From contig CAZJYI010000008.1 of the NCBI GenBank assembly GCA_964550025.1, forward strand, positions 1 to 64,000: 64,000 bases of DNA. Reading direction: 5' to 3'. This DNA comes from CAZJYI01 sp964550025 (GTDB lineage: Bacteria > Verrucomicrobiota > Kiritimatiellia > UBA8416 > CAYOBW01). The position numbers and the translations under genes are program-made. Shown in pieces: positions 44,389-53,543 of this stretch (position 1 is its first letter; each line of letters starts with the position of its first letter). The notes under the pieces were generated by a model, which worked only from the letters and a program-made list of their open reading frames with translations, made no database searches and was not told the DNA's origin.

Positions 44389-45804
44389 ATGAAACACAAT
44401 CGAATCCTCCTGTCGATGCTCTCGGCCCTCGTCCTTGGGACCTGTACGCTACGAGCCGCCGCGCCGAATTTCGTGATCATCTTCATCGACGACCAGGGGT
44501 ACGGCGACCTGAGTTGTTTCGGGTCGAAGACCATTCGCACGCCCCATATCGACCGCCTGGCGAAAGAGGGGCGCAAGTTCACGAGCTTCATGGTGGCTTC
44601 GCCCGTGTGCACGCCCTCCCGGGCCGCGCTGCTGACGGGGTGCTACCCCAAACGGGTCGGCATGCATCAGCATGTGCTGTTTCCCCAGTCGACCAAGGGC
44701 CTGAATCCGGAAGAAAACACAATTGCCGACCATCTGAAAGCGGAGGGATACGCCACCGCGTGCTTCGGAAAATGGCACCTTGGGCACCATCCGGAAGTGT
44801 TGCCGATCGGCAATGGGTTCGACACCTATTACGGGATTCCTTACTCGAACGACATGAATCATCCGGACAACAAGGGCAAGCCGAAAGGCGGACCGGACGG
44901 CATGGACATCCTGTGGGCGGACCCGGAGTCAACGCTTACCAAGTGGAAGACCCCCCTGATGGAAGACGACAAGATCGTTGAACTACCGGTGGACCAACGC
45001 ACGGTGACCCGCCGCTACACCCAGAAGGCGATCGACTTCATCAAGGCGCACCGGAACAAGCCCTTCTTTGTCTACCTGCCGCACACCATGCCGCATATCC
45101 CGCTCTATGTCCCTGACGAAGTACGCGACCCGAACCCGAAGAATGCGTACATCAACACCATCGAACACATCGATGCCGAAGTGGGCCGACTGCTCGACAT
45201 GCTGGATGAGCTGAAGCTCGCCGGGAACACGTATGTTCTCTACACCACGGACAACGGTCCCTGGTTGCCCTTCAAGCACCACGGCGGATCCGCCGGGCCG
45301 TTGCGCGACGGCAAGGGAACCACCTTCGAGGGCGGGCAACGTGTGCCCTGCCTGATCCGCGGACCGGGAATCCCCGCGGGTACGGTGTGCCACGAATTGA
45401 CCGGAACGATCGACGTGCTGCCGACCCTGGCTGAGATCACCGGCAAGCCGCTGCCCCGGGGGAAGAAGATTGACGGAATGAGCGTGTTGGGTCTGTGGAA
45501 GGGGACTGCAGACAAGTCCCCGCGTAGTGAGTTCCTGCACTACACGTCCCGCGGAGAGATAGAGGGCATTCGTCGGGGAAAGTGGAAGCTGCTCGTCAAG
45601 AAACCTCGCCGAAGGCGAAACGCGCCGAAGGGACAAGCGTCCCCACCCCCGCAGATCCTGTTGTTCGATCTCAGCAAGGACGTGGGAGAGCAGAGCAACC
45701 TGGCGCAGGCGCATCCTGAGGTCGTGAAAGAGCTCCGGGCCCGTATGATCGAGCTCGACGCGGAGATCACGAAGAACGCCCGCCCGCCGTGGACCAAAGG
45801 CTGA
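44389..45804 (+). CDS. Secreted S1 sulfatase (arylsulfatase A-like)
   Basis: A 471-residue sulfatase with a signal peptide (MKHNRILLSMLSALVLGTC). Catalytic marks are NFVIIFIDDQGYGDL, the formylglycine motif CTPSR with Cys at about residue 74 and AALLTGCYP, CFGKWHLGHHPEVLP, and LYTTDNGPWLPFKHHGG. A low-complexity insert PRRRRNAPKGQASPP near residue 405 interrupts the otherwise conserved KWKLLVKK to LLFDLSKD stretch. Its DNA contains small palindromes (CGCC/GGCG and GGGAC/GTCCC), so it may be a repeat-derived insertion that stayed in frame. The end overlaps a sulfatase ruin on the other strand by a few bases. Confidence 0.92.
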   Translation: MKHNRILLSMLSALVLGTCTLRAAAPNFVIIFIDDQGYGDLSCFGSKTIRTPHIDRLAKEGRKFTSFMVASPVCTPSRAALLTGCYPKRVGMHQHVLFPQSTKGLNPEENTIADHLKAEGYATACFGKWHLGHHPEVLPIGNGFDTYYGIPYSNDMNHPDNKGKPKGGPDGMDILWADPESTLTKWKTPLMEDDKIVELPVDQRTVTRRYTQKAIDFIKAHRNKPFFVYLPHTMPHIPLYVPDEVRDPNPKNAYINTIEHIDAEVGRLLDMLDELKLAGNTYVLYTTDNGPWLPFKHHGGSAGPLRDGKGTTFEGGQRVPCLIRGPGIPAGTVCHELTGTIDVLPTLAEITGKPLPRGKKIDGMSVLGLWKGTADKSPRSEFLHYTSRGEIEGIRRGKWKLLVKKPRRRRNAPKGQASPPPQILLFDLSKDVGEQSNLAQAHPEVVKELRARMIELDAEITKNARPPWTKG

Positions 45805-46352
45805 CCAGGGGCGTTCGCCTCTCCTTCCGCCTGTCGACGGCATTCTACCGCCGTCGCCAGTGCGCCGGCCATTTCGCGCCTGGTCTTCTCAAAGCCGGGA
45901 TTCCCCGCCAGGTTCTTGATCTCGTTCAAGTCATCCCGGTGGTCATACAGTTCTCCGCTGCCGTCGCCGTACCGGATGTAGCGGTATCTCTCGTTCTGAA
46001 CCGCAAAACTGTTCTTCTCGCCCATGTGGTAACCGTGACCGCACCAGAGGACAACGACGGTGTTGTCCTTGTACGGGCTCCCCCGTCTTGGCCGCCGTGA
46101 TGTCCTGATCCAGGCTGAACGTGCCATCGCCCGAATTGAGAAACACGCGACAGTTGCCCGTGTCCGCCACCACGGCGTCGAGGTCTCCGTCGCCGTCAAT
46201 ATCGCCCAATTCAACGTCACCGCCGGCCGTTATGCACCTCGAACGTCGGGGCCGAGAAGGAACAGGTTGGTGTCTGCCGGTGCAAGGACGCACGCCAGCA
46301 ACAGAGCCGAGTACATGGCGCACAGTCATGCGAAGAACCGAACACGTCTCAT
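45801..46352 (-). pseudogene. Composite ruin: signal peptide, VCBS/FG-GAP repeat and sulfatase C-terminus
   Basis: AAGGAGG and an ATG at 46352-46350 start MRRVRFFA, an in-frame TGA, then LCAMYSALLLACVLAPADTN, a broken signal peptide. In another frame 46227-46078 encodes a VCBS/FG-GAP repeat (GDIDGDGDLDAVVADTGN). This abuts, at about 46079, a sulfatase piece SPYKDNTVVVLWCGHGYHMG, EKNSFAVQNERYRYIRYGDG and ELYDHRDDLNEIKNLAGNP, ending near 45801. In intact relatives about 100 residues separate GEK from the NERYRYIRY strand, so the piece also has an internal deletion. At least three genes or domains were spliced by deletion. Confidence 0.78.
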
Positions 46353-46529
46353 GTCGTGCCCTCCTTCATGTGTGTGCCAATTGCTGACGGCCTTCAGCGC
46401 GTCGGAGCATCGACACTTCCACGCTCAAGTGTATGGAGTCTTCGTTGAGGCGTCGAGACCTTTTGGCGGCGCCTCTGACGCGCAACCGCGACAGCACGAG
46501 TTCGAGGGCGATCCAGTTACGGCAAGTCA

Positions 46530-46564
46530 GTAGCCGGTCCGCCGCGGGCGGAAACGCGGGCCTC
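46530..46564 (+). repeat. REP-like palindrome in a 527-bp gene-poor gap
   Basis: GTAG foot at 46530, inner stem TCCGCC/GGCGGA and outer arms, nearly identical to the minus-strand element 13129-13096. The surrounding gap 46353-46879 holds only this and the nonamer repeat at 46689-46717. Confidence 0.65.
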
Positions 46565-46688
46565 ACTCTGGCGACACGCTTTCGTGCCGGCTGCAGCCCG
46601 GTCCCGGGGCAACCTGACCCGTAGCGATTCAGCAACCCGTTGTGGCTTGGCCACAGAAGGCACAAAAGGCACAGAAGAATGGAAAGGG

Positions 46689-46717
46689 TTATCCTGTAGA
46701 TCCTGTTGATCCTGTCA
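46689..46717 (+). repeat. Three tandem units of the ATCCTGTNG nonamer
   Basis: TTATCCTGTAGATCCTGTTG followed by ATCCTGTC. The same nonamer recurs singly near 27684-27706 and as an inverted pair at 58764-58875. Confidence 0.7.
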
Positions 46718-46879
46718 AACATCCCCGTTTGGTTGCGGGCGTGCTGTTGGGCGGGATCGTGACCACCATCTTTTGTCTGCCGCCTTCAAGTTCCCGATTG
46801 CCGACGATCCGCCCGTAGGCTGAATCGTGGTGGGCCTTTTGACGACAGTGCAAGCCCGGGCCAGATTCCCCTGAGGGAA

Positions 46880-47350
46880 TCAGCGCGGAGTTGATTGCGA
46901 GTCTTTCAACCGCACAACCTGTTTGAGGCCTTTGCCCGGTCCGTCGGTAATCTCGACGGACAGAGCCCTGATGCTCTTCGGAGCAGGCAGGGTCACCACA
47001 ACTCTCGCCCTGTCCAACGTCGTCGCATCGGGCTTGCTCGACCCCGCCGTGTGAACTGCCAGTGGATTCAGCAAAGCAACCTGCTGAATGGTTTTGCCGT
47101 CTTCACCAAGGGCCGTAATCCGCAATGGGCGGTCCTTGAATACCGCGCTCGTTGGCGAACCTTGTATCTGCTTGACCGATAGCAACGTTACGGTGTCCTT
47201 CGAGATCTCCAGTTGTGCCTGTAAGACCGGGGCCGGTGCGTAGAGCGTCATTTCGGTAGGCTGATTATCGTGATCACGTTTGTCGGATGAAACGCAACCA
47301 CTGATTGCGACTAAGGAACACAGCATCGACAGGTAGACGGTGCTTCTCAT
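46880..47350 (-). CDS. Small lipoprotein of unknown function
   Basis: A 156-residue predicted lipoprotein (MRSTVYLSMLCSLVAISGC with lipobox ISGC). The mature protein is beta-rich without a recognised domain; LEISKDTVTLLSVKQIQGSP and DRARVVVTLPAPKSIRALSV suggest an immunoglobulin-like fold. ATG at 47350 has GGAGG at correct distance and lies two bases after the stop of the M64-like peptidase gene, so the two are co-translated. It may assist or anchor that peptidase. Base composition in this stretch (to about 51770) is less GC-rich than the flanks. Confidence 0.72.
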   Translation of the reverse strand: MRSTVYLSMLCSLVAISGCVSSDKRDHDNQPTEMTLYAPAPVLQAQLEISKDTVTLLSVKQIQGSPTSAVFKDRPLRITALGEDGKTIQQVALLNPLAVHTAGSSKPDATTLDRARVVVTLPAPKSIRALSVEITDGPGKGLKQVVRLKDSQSTPR

Positions 47351-47352
47351 GA

Positions 47353-48435
47353 TCAATCCTCCAGTTCACCATAGAACCACAATGCGCGCCGCAAGCAGGT
47401 ACGCGCAAAATCCGGCATCGCGGCGTCGCCGTCATCCAACATTATGCAATCCAAGCTTGCCGGCTCAGGACGCCACCAGCCCGGCTTTATGTTCTCCACA
47501 TCCGAAGCCGGCCACCCATTATCCGTGTTGTAGGTTTGCGCACTGGCCTCGGAACTATAGTTGTTGTGATGCGGAGAAGTGCTCGTGCAGTGACCGCCGC
47601 CGCTGTATTCATCGGAAAGCCCAAACGCTGCGTGTCCGCTTTCATGCACGGCCGTTCCGATATTCGTGGGTTCCGTGCCGAAGTTGCCGCCGGACGCCCA
47701 ATCTCGTTTGACGGTCGTATGTATCACCGCTGCATGGTCGATGATAGTCGAGCTCGAGACCGATGAAGGAATATCCATGTTCAACGGCGGTGTATCGTAA
47801 TCGCTGATAAACCCTCGCTCGGGCGAATAGTAGAACGACCAGTACTTGCGATTGTTGTTGCGGATGGCATTGTTGACATGGTAGCCATCGAAGATGAGCC
47901 CTTCCAGGTCGCCCAGCATGGCCCCGCCCGTCCCATAGTCGGTTCTGTCGGCCACAAAGCACACATCGATTCGCTCTGCCGGTGCACCGTTGCCGAAAAC
48001 CGGAATCGGATTGTTGCCGAACGGCCAATCGCCCGCGGCAAAATACCACTGTTCCGATTTCTTCTTCCCCTCATCGTCGGTTACACGCACTCTGTAGGAA
48101 ATGAACGATGCGGCCGGGAATCCGGAAACGGTATGGCTGTCATCAATGGAGTTTGGTCGCGCCGGGTAGTTCCACGTTTTCACCAAACCCCATGTTCCAC
48201 CCGTCCGTTGGCGGGCCGACTGCATCCCATCGTTTACATAGAGCTCGTACTCGTAAACGGACAGTTCGGCCTTGGCAATGCCATCGCTATCACTGGCTAC
48301 CACGCGAAACGTGACGTTCTGGTTGTTTGGTGGATGCAACGGACTATAGCGCGAGGACACGACCGGTGTGCTGCAACCGGAGAGGAAGAGCAACGCAGGC
48401 AATGAAGAGAAGAGACACGAGCGGAGCTTAGACAT
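47353..48435 (-). CDS. Lipoprotein metallopeptidase, M64-like
   Basis: A 360-residue lipoprotein (signal to LFLSGC) with an N-terminal immunoglobulin-like region (about 35-145) and a C-terminal metallopeptidase domain. The zinc motif is HESGHAAFGLSDEY, the extended HExxHxxxGLxDEY pattern that I associate with peptidase family M64 (IgA peptidase M64-like). Conserved neighbours include RIDVCFVADRTDYG, the usual start of that domain, and ASDVENIKPGWWRPEP after the site. AAGGAGGG precedes the ATG. It should act at the outer or inner membrane face toward the periplasm. The partner lipoprotein follows directly. Confidence 0.85.
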   Translation of the reverse strand: MSKLRSCLFSSLPALLFLSGCSTPVVSSRYSPLHPPNNQNVTFRVVASDSDGIAKAELSVYEYELYVNDGMQSARQRTGGTWGLVKTWNYPARPNSIDDSHTVSGFPAASFISYRVRVTDDEGKKKSEQWYFAAGDWPFGNNPIPVFGNGAPAERIDVCFVADRTDYGTGGAMLGDLEGLIFDGYHVNNAIRNNNRKYWSFYYSPERGFISDYDTPPLNMDIPSSVSSSTIIDHAAVIHTTVKRDWASGGNFGTEPTNIGTAVHESGHAAFGLSDEYSGGGHCTSTSPHHNNYSSEASAQTYNTDNGWPASDVENIKPGWWRPEPASLDCIMLDDGDAAMPDFARTCLRRALWFYGELED

Positions 48436-48627
48436 GCAACCCTCCTTGTGCTTGAGTTAGGAAGCCGGTCCTCAAGTGATTCCGGCCCGCGCCCGGAAGA
48501 TCGATTGAGGCTCGGTTTCCTAAAGTAAACTGTGTGTCACCTATTTGTGAATGATGGAATACGGCGGGGGTGTCAAGCCCGCAATTCTCATTTGGGCCGG
48601 GGCTTCTCTTCATCCGTCTTCCACCGC

Positions 48628-51600
48628 CTACTCAAAACACAAGACAGAGCCATCTTTGCAACTGACAAACAGCTTCCCGTCTGCGGAGGCCAATCCGTCA
48701 AAGACGGGGGGTGACGCCAGTTCTATCCTCTTCTTCAAGTTGCCGTCTTTCTTTGAGTAGATGGTGATCAAGCCGCCCATCCTGCCGTCGTAGTGGGCCC
48801 AGGGATCCTCTTTGTGCACTCTATCCCTTACGCCTGCCAGGTAGAGACTGTCGGAACCGACCAGAAGGGACTTTGCCTTGATGGGTATGGTTGACGTCCA
48901 CAAGTGGGCTCCCACCCTTCCTCTGCCGGCCTTGTTCCTGGGCAGGTATCTTCCCGATGCCGGAGGAATGATGTTGGCGGCAAACAGCTTGATACCCTGT
49001 CTTCCCGGATGGAAATTGACGTGAGAGGAACTCTTGAATGAGTTCTTCGAGTAGATGTTCACACCATACAGGTTGTTCTTATCCAGACTGATGATGTTGG
49101 CGGTTCTGTCGTTGTAGTGCCAAAGAGATCCATTGAAGAAGGAGTCCTCCAGAAACCCGCCCAAGGCCATGATCAGACTTGTGTCCATGGTCTTGTGCTT
49201 GGAAACGGCCGCGCGCTCGACAAATCGCTTCCCCTTGTTGATCATCTTCAACGTCTTCATGTCGAAGACCATGCCGCGCAGATGCATGATGTTCCCATCG
49301 CCGACCAGGATGTCCGCGTTGACCGCGGTGTCCATCTCTCCCTGTTCGCTGATGTCGGGCACATGGCAAACACCTATCAGGGGACGGCCGGTGTTGATAT
49401 CCAGTTGATACAGATAGACGCCCATGTTGACGTTTGAATGCCTGCCCGCGGTGCAAGTGACCTTGTCATCGTGTATCAGGACGGTCCCGAAGACGGGCCA
49501 GACGGACTCCACCTGCTCAAAGGCTCCCATCTGTCTGTCTTTCGGAGCCGCCCTGAACCGCCACGCAAGTTCTCCCGACTGAGCGTCGAGGCAGTAGACA
49601 GAACCGTCTCTTGCACCAAAGACCAAACGGCCCTTGTAGAAGGAAGGAGGGGAATCCACTTTCCCTCCCGGCAGGAAGGTCCATTTCACGTTGCCATTCG
49701 CCGCATCGAGGCAAACGACTCGATGATCATCTTTTGAGGCAACAAAGACCTTCTTGTTTGCGATCACAGGCGGAGTCAGATTGCCCTCTATCTTCGATGT
49801 CCATTTGGCTTTGAGCTCGTCTGAAAGCGGCCCGGGCTGAAACCCTGTACGCGCGATGTTCTGCCGGTAGGTGGGCCAGTCACCCTCTCCGCTCACAGCA
49901 CTCAACTCTCTGCCAAAGGCCGGCCCCCTGGTGACCTGATCGGAGGCGGAGGGCTTTGCTTCAGCGATGCCCGTATGGCCAATGGCAAGCATGCCGTTCA
50001 TCTTGGAGGTGGCATAGCACGTGCAGAAGTGGGAGGGGAAGTAGATCATGCCGTTAGCCGGCATATTGCCATAGCGGCAAGCCCCTTTGACCCAGTTGAT
50101 CCTCTTGGCGGCATTGCGATCGATGTCAAAGTACTCAATCCCCTTATTCCGCCCGTAGAGGAAGAAGTCCCGAGTTGCCCTGTTTCTATAGCAGTTATGG
50201 TGAGTACCCTTACTGACAAGAGACACATCCAGGGTCTTCCTCTTTTCTCCTGTTGTTGGTTCCAGGCCCTCATAGGTCCATGCTGTCGTGTTCAGCGTCC
50301 ATACCAGTTCACGATTAACGAGAATGTCTGGTGAAGTATGGTAGGCGATGGTGCCGGCTTCCTTCTTCCAGAGTTCTCTCCCCGAGTCCGCATCAAGAGC
50401 GACCAGGGACACAGTCCGCCCCTTTGAAGGGCGACAGTGAAAGAGAATTGAGTCGTAATAGGTGAGGACGGAAGCACTGTAGACGCCCCCCCGCCTGATG
50501 GATGAGCCTGTCGCCTCAAAGCGATTGACGGACCACTTCTTCCGACCCGTGTCGGTTTCCAGCGCGACGACCTCCTGTCCATCGAGGAAGAAGAGCCCTT
50601 CCTTTCCGAGAGTCAGGTGCGCATCAACATACTGGGGTGCCAGCTTCCCTGTCTGCCACACGCCCTTGTGTCCTTCGGTCCGCCAGAGCACCTCTCCGGA
50701 ATCGGTATCCACCGCCATGATGGAAACATCGGGATCAGGTGTGTGGCTCTTCAATCCGGAATTGGTCGCCAGGTACAGTCTGTTCTCTTCGGCGAGTATC
50801 TCAAAGGTGTTCTCCGTGCCCTCAAATGTCTTGACGACCTTCCCTGTGGCGGCGTCCAGCATGGACACCGGAGCGAAGAGGCCGAGTGTCACAAACACTC
50901 TGTCACCAACGGCCACGAGCCGGCGCAGGACCTGGTTGGGATTCTCCAGACGGGCGGTCCTGCCCTGTATGTACTTGCTCTTCCAGTATTCCCCGCCCCA
51001 CTCCTTGATGGGTATCTTCCAGAGCAAGGTACCGTTGAAGGCATCACGGGCAATCACGCGCCATCTGTCCGGCAGATCGGCTATCCCGGGCAGCGATTCA
51101 TCCGCTATATAGAATAGCCTCCCTTTCGCCGTAACCATGGCGCTGAAAGGGGGCGCCAGTTCGTGACTCTTCCACCACCGGGGAGGTTGGATCCACTGCA
51201 GTCCGCGGGGAATCTCTTTGTAGGTATCTCCCGATACAGCGTTGTTGTCGGGAGCGTGCATCCAGTGCGTCCACTCGTCAATCTCCGGCGGCACAGCCTT
51301 TCTGTACGCATGCCAACCTTCAGGCGCCGGAGACTGAGTGTCGAGTGTCGGGTGTCGAGTGTCGAGGGGCTTCTTCGTCACATAGACACCGCGAGGGGTC
51401 AACACACGAGATACCTCCTCACTTGACATGTGGCACTTGCCACTCTCGTCGACGAGCAGGTTGACCATGTTATCCAGGTAGGGCAGTTCATCGCCCCCCC
51501 ACGATCCGATGGTCACGGGTCCGTATATGCCCTTGGACTGGATCTTCTCTCTGGCAGATTGTCTGCTCTTCTCGTCTTCAAACAGCCCCTGCACCAGGTA

Positions 51601-51768
51601 TCTGTCGTTCACCCGGATTTCGGAGGTGATCTGTTCGTTGTTCAGGACGACTACGAGTCCGCCTCGAACACCGCTCAATTCGACCAGTTCCTTTCCGATA
51701 TCTGCCGAAAGGGGAATCGTGAACAGGAGGTTTGCCAGAACAGGAGTCAGCAGATAGATAGATCTCAT
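48628..51768 (-). CDS. Secreted PQQ/BamB-like propeller protein with degenerate methyltransferase-like N-terminus
   Basis: A 1046-residue exported protein; ATG at 51768 is preferred to 51774 because AAGGA then has normal spacing. After the signal (YLLTPVLANLLFTIPLSA) residues about 22-130 follow the pattern of a class I methyltransferase (GIYGPVTIGSWGGDELPYLD, NMVNLLVDESGK, EEVSRVLTPRGVYV). However, the SAM glycine motif is replaced by VVVLNNEQITSEI, so it cannot bind SAM normally. Two propellers follow, at about 150-600 and 610-1046 (WPTYRQNIARTGFQPGP opens the second). It is a cousin of the gene at 120-5018, where the methyltransferase-like unit keeps its glycine motif and sits between the propellers. 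Confidence 0.83.
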   Translation of the reverse strand: MRSIYLLTPVLANLLFTIPLSADIGKELVELSGVRGGLVVVLNNEQITSEIRVNDRYLVQGLFEDEKSRQSAREKIQSKGIYGPVTIGSWGGDELPYLDNMVNLLVDESGKCHMSSEEVSRVLTPRGVYVTKKPLDTRHPTLDTQSPAPEGWHAYRKAVPPEIDEWTHWMHAPDNNAVSGDTYKEIPRGLQWIQPPRWWKSHELAPPFSAMVTAKGRLFYIADESLPGIADLPDRWRVIARDAFNGTLLWKIPIKEWGGEYWKSKYIQGRTARLENPNQVLRRLVAVGDRVFVTLGLFAPVSMLDAATGKVVKTFEGTENTFEILAEENRLYLATNSGLKSHTPDPDVSIMAVDTDSGEVLWRTEGHKGVWQTGKLAPQYVDAHLTLGKEGLFFLDGQEVVALETDTGRKKWSVNRFEATGSSIRRGGVYSASVLTYYDSILFHCRPSKGRTVSLVALDADSGRELWKKEAGTIAYHTSPDILVNRELVWTLNTTAWTYEGLEPTTGEKRKTLDVSLVSKGTHHNCYRNRATRDFFLYGRNKGIEYFDIDRNAAKRINWVKGACRYGNMPANGMIYFPSHFCTCYATSKMNGMLAIGHTGIAEAKPSASDQVTRGPAFGRELSAVSGEGDWPTYRQNIARTGFQPGPLSDELKAKWTSKIEGNLTPPVIANKKVFVASKDDHRVVCLDAANGNVKWTFLPGGKVDSPPSFYKGRLVFGARDGSVYCLDAQSGELAWRFRAAPKDRQMGAFEQVESVWPVFGTVLIHDDKVTCTAGRHSNVNMGVYLYQLDINTGRPLIGVCHVPDISEQGEMDTAVNADILVGDGNIMHLRGMVFDMKTLKMINKGKRFVERAAVSKHKTMDTSLIMALGGFLEDSFFNGSLWHYNDRTANIISLDKNNLYGVNIYSKNSFKSSSHVNFHPGRQGIKLFAANIIPPASGRYLPRNKAGRGRVGAHLWTSTIPIKAKSLLVGSDSLYLAGVRDRVHKEDPWAHYDGRMGGLITIYSKKDGNLKKRIELASPPVFDGLASADGKLFVSCKDGSVLCFE

Positions 51769-51793
51769 ACTCATCCTTCAGCGTGTTGCTTGG

Positions 51794-53242
51794 TTAATGC
51801 CGTTCGCGCTGGGTCTGCCCGGTCGCGAGGGGAAACATGGTCTCACTGACGTAGATACGGCAATCCTTGATTCGCCCGTCTGAGTCTTCACCTCGTGGCA
51901 TGACGCGGATGCCGCCGATTGTCATCGGCGCGCCCAGATCGATGACAAGGACGTGGGGATGGCGCGGCCGGGTGTGGATCCACTGCGTATGCCAGAATGT
52001 CCTCGACTTCCCGTCCAGCGCTCTTCCGGCACCACGGCTTCGCAGGTGCTCCTCGCTGCTGACGTAGGCGACGCTCCATCCTGCCCGGTCAATCAGGTTG
52101 CCGCCCTCGTCTCTGAACTGGATTTCCGCGGCGGACGAAACGGGCGAGCCACCGTGCGAGCTGAGGATCTCCAGGCAGACATAACGACCGGCCGCGGCGG
52201 GGAACTGGGCCTCGTCCCATTGCGCTCCCAAGGTGAGCCGGCCGGAGTAGACCGGGAGGTGCGCGGTGAAGACCAGAGGTTTGACACGCGCGGCCTCGCC
52301 GGCGGCAAATGCCCTGCTGGTCTTGAGTTGGCTGTCGTTGATGTTCGACAAGGCGACTTTCTTCTCGACATCCAGATCAAATGCCCAGTACCTGCCTCCC
52401 TCCAGGTAGACTCGAACCTGCCCCGATGGCGACAACTCCCACGCCGGCAGGCGGTCTACGTTGGTCGCACCATCCGTGCGGAACCGCAGTTCCGGCCCCG
52501 CGGTCTCACGCCCCGGGCCACCCCGCCAGAACCAGCGCCAGTTTGTCGAGACGAGGCAGTCATGGACGGCACGTGTGTCTTTGTTACGCGTGGCTGCCCG
52601 GATCGGATGATCGCGGAGAGCCAGGCTTCGCGTCTTCCAGTTTTCAGGCGACGTGACCCGTGCCCGGCCGGATCGCATATCCAGCTCCAGATCCACCGAA
52701 CCAACATCCGGGACGTGTACACGCAGGGCCGACGGACCAACGACACGCCAGCCGCGCATCCAGGTCACGCTGGTACGCCCGTTCCCGAAAAAAAAGACCG
52801 TGCGGTCTTCGTGGTCCGCCGGGTGCCATCCGCCTTTTGCGATCCACGGACCGGATCTTACAAAAGGCGCCGTCTCCTGCCCGCCATCGGCCTCGAGATC
52901 CGTTGAAAGGGCGCGGGTGGCCAAGGCGCGCATCTCGTCGTCGGAACTGCGTTCAACAAGTGCGCCCAGGAACGTCCGCGTCTCCGGAGGCGGTGGCGCG
53001 GGCAGGTTGCGGAGAAACGGCAGCAACCGCCTGTCGTCCACGAATGCGTCGATCAGCCGGCTGACGACGCGGATGAGGAAGCTCTCGTTCTCAGCTTCAC
53101 TCATCAGCCCCGGCAGACCGTCCCGTTCCGCGGCACGCAACACTTTCGCCGGCCGTGGTGCATCTTGCGCCGTTGCCGGGTGACAATGCCACAACACGAT
53201 GATCGTTCCCATTGCCGCAATCAACGAACTTCGAGCGCTCAT
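51794..53242 (-). CDS. Secreted protein with C-terminal discoidin (F5/8 type C)-like domain
   Basis: A 482-residue exported protein. ATG at 53242 has GGGAGGATG upstream; residues 1-26 are a signal peptide (SLIAAMGTIIVLWHCHPATA). The N-terminal half is helical then beta-rich with no recognised domain (WRWFWRGGPGRETAGPELRF is notable). The C-terminal ~140 residues resemble a discoidin/F5-8C carbohydrate-binding domain: SSAAEIQFRDEGGNLI, RALDGKSRTFWHTQW, PHVLVIDLGAPMTIGGIRVM. It likely binds polysaccharide on the cell surface. It lies downstream of the ruined sulfatase region and 26 bases before the propeller gene start, probably co-transcribed with it. Confidence 0.75.
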   Translation of the reverse strand: MSARSSLIAAMGTIIVLWHCHPATAQDAPRPAKVLRAAERDGLPGLMSEAENESFLIRVVSRLIDAFVDDRRLLPFLRNLPAPPPPETRTFLGALVERSSDDEMRALATRALSTDLEADGGQETAPFVRSGPWIAKGGWHPADHEDRTVFFFGNGRTSVTWMRGWRVVGPSALRVHVPDVGSVDLELDMRSGRARVTSPENWKTRSLALRDHPIRAATRNKDTRAVHDCLVSTNWRWFWRGGPGRETAGPELRFRTDGATNVDRLPAWELSPSGQVRVYLEGGRYWAFDLDVEKKVALSNINDSQLKTSRAFAAGEAARVKPLVFTAHLPVYSGRLTLGAQWDEAQFPAAAGRYVCLEILSSHGGSPVSSAAEIQFRDEGGNLIDRAGWSVAYVSSEEHLRSRGAGRALDGKSRTFWHTQWIHTRPRHPHVLVIDLGAPMTIGGIRVMPRGEDSDGRIKDCRIYVSETMFPLATGQTQRERH

Positions 53243-53434
53243 GACATCCTCCCTGTCTCCGTAACGGGCATGTGCCGTGGGACGTCGACGGCCTACCTGC
53301 CGACGCTGACCGTGCAGCCCCCTCTGCCGGGAAAAATTAGACAATGAGCCCCGGCTTGTGAAGCGCCTTCTTGCCCGGAAAACCAATCCCTGGTCGCGAA
53401 TGGCGCTGAGATGAGTCGGTGTGGGATGCCGTTT

Positions 53435-53491
53435 GCAGTGCGCCCGTGAGGGCGTATCCCGAACGCGGATAGCGCCTTACGGCGCCACTAC
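53435..53491. repeat. Inverted pair of covarying REP-like palindromes
   Basis: Plus strand 53435-53458 (GCAG foot, TGCGCCC / GGGCGTA, loop GTGA) and minus strand 53491-53468 (GTAG foot, TGGCGCC / GGCGCTA, loop GTAA) are nine bases apart. The stems differ by paired changes. They sit in the 301-bp gap 53243-53543, which has no gene. Confidence 0.7.
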
Positions 53492-53543
53492 GAACGAACC
53501 TGCCATGCCCGTGCGTCCGGAATCTACAGCTTGATGATACCCA

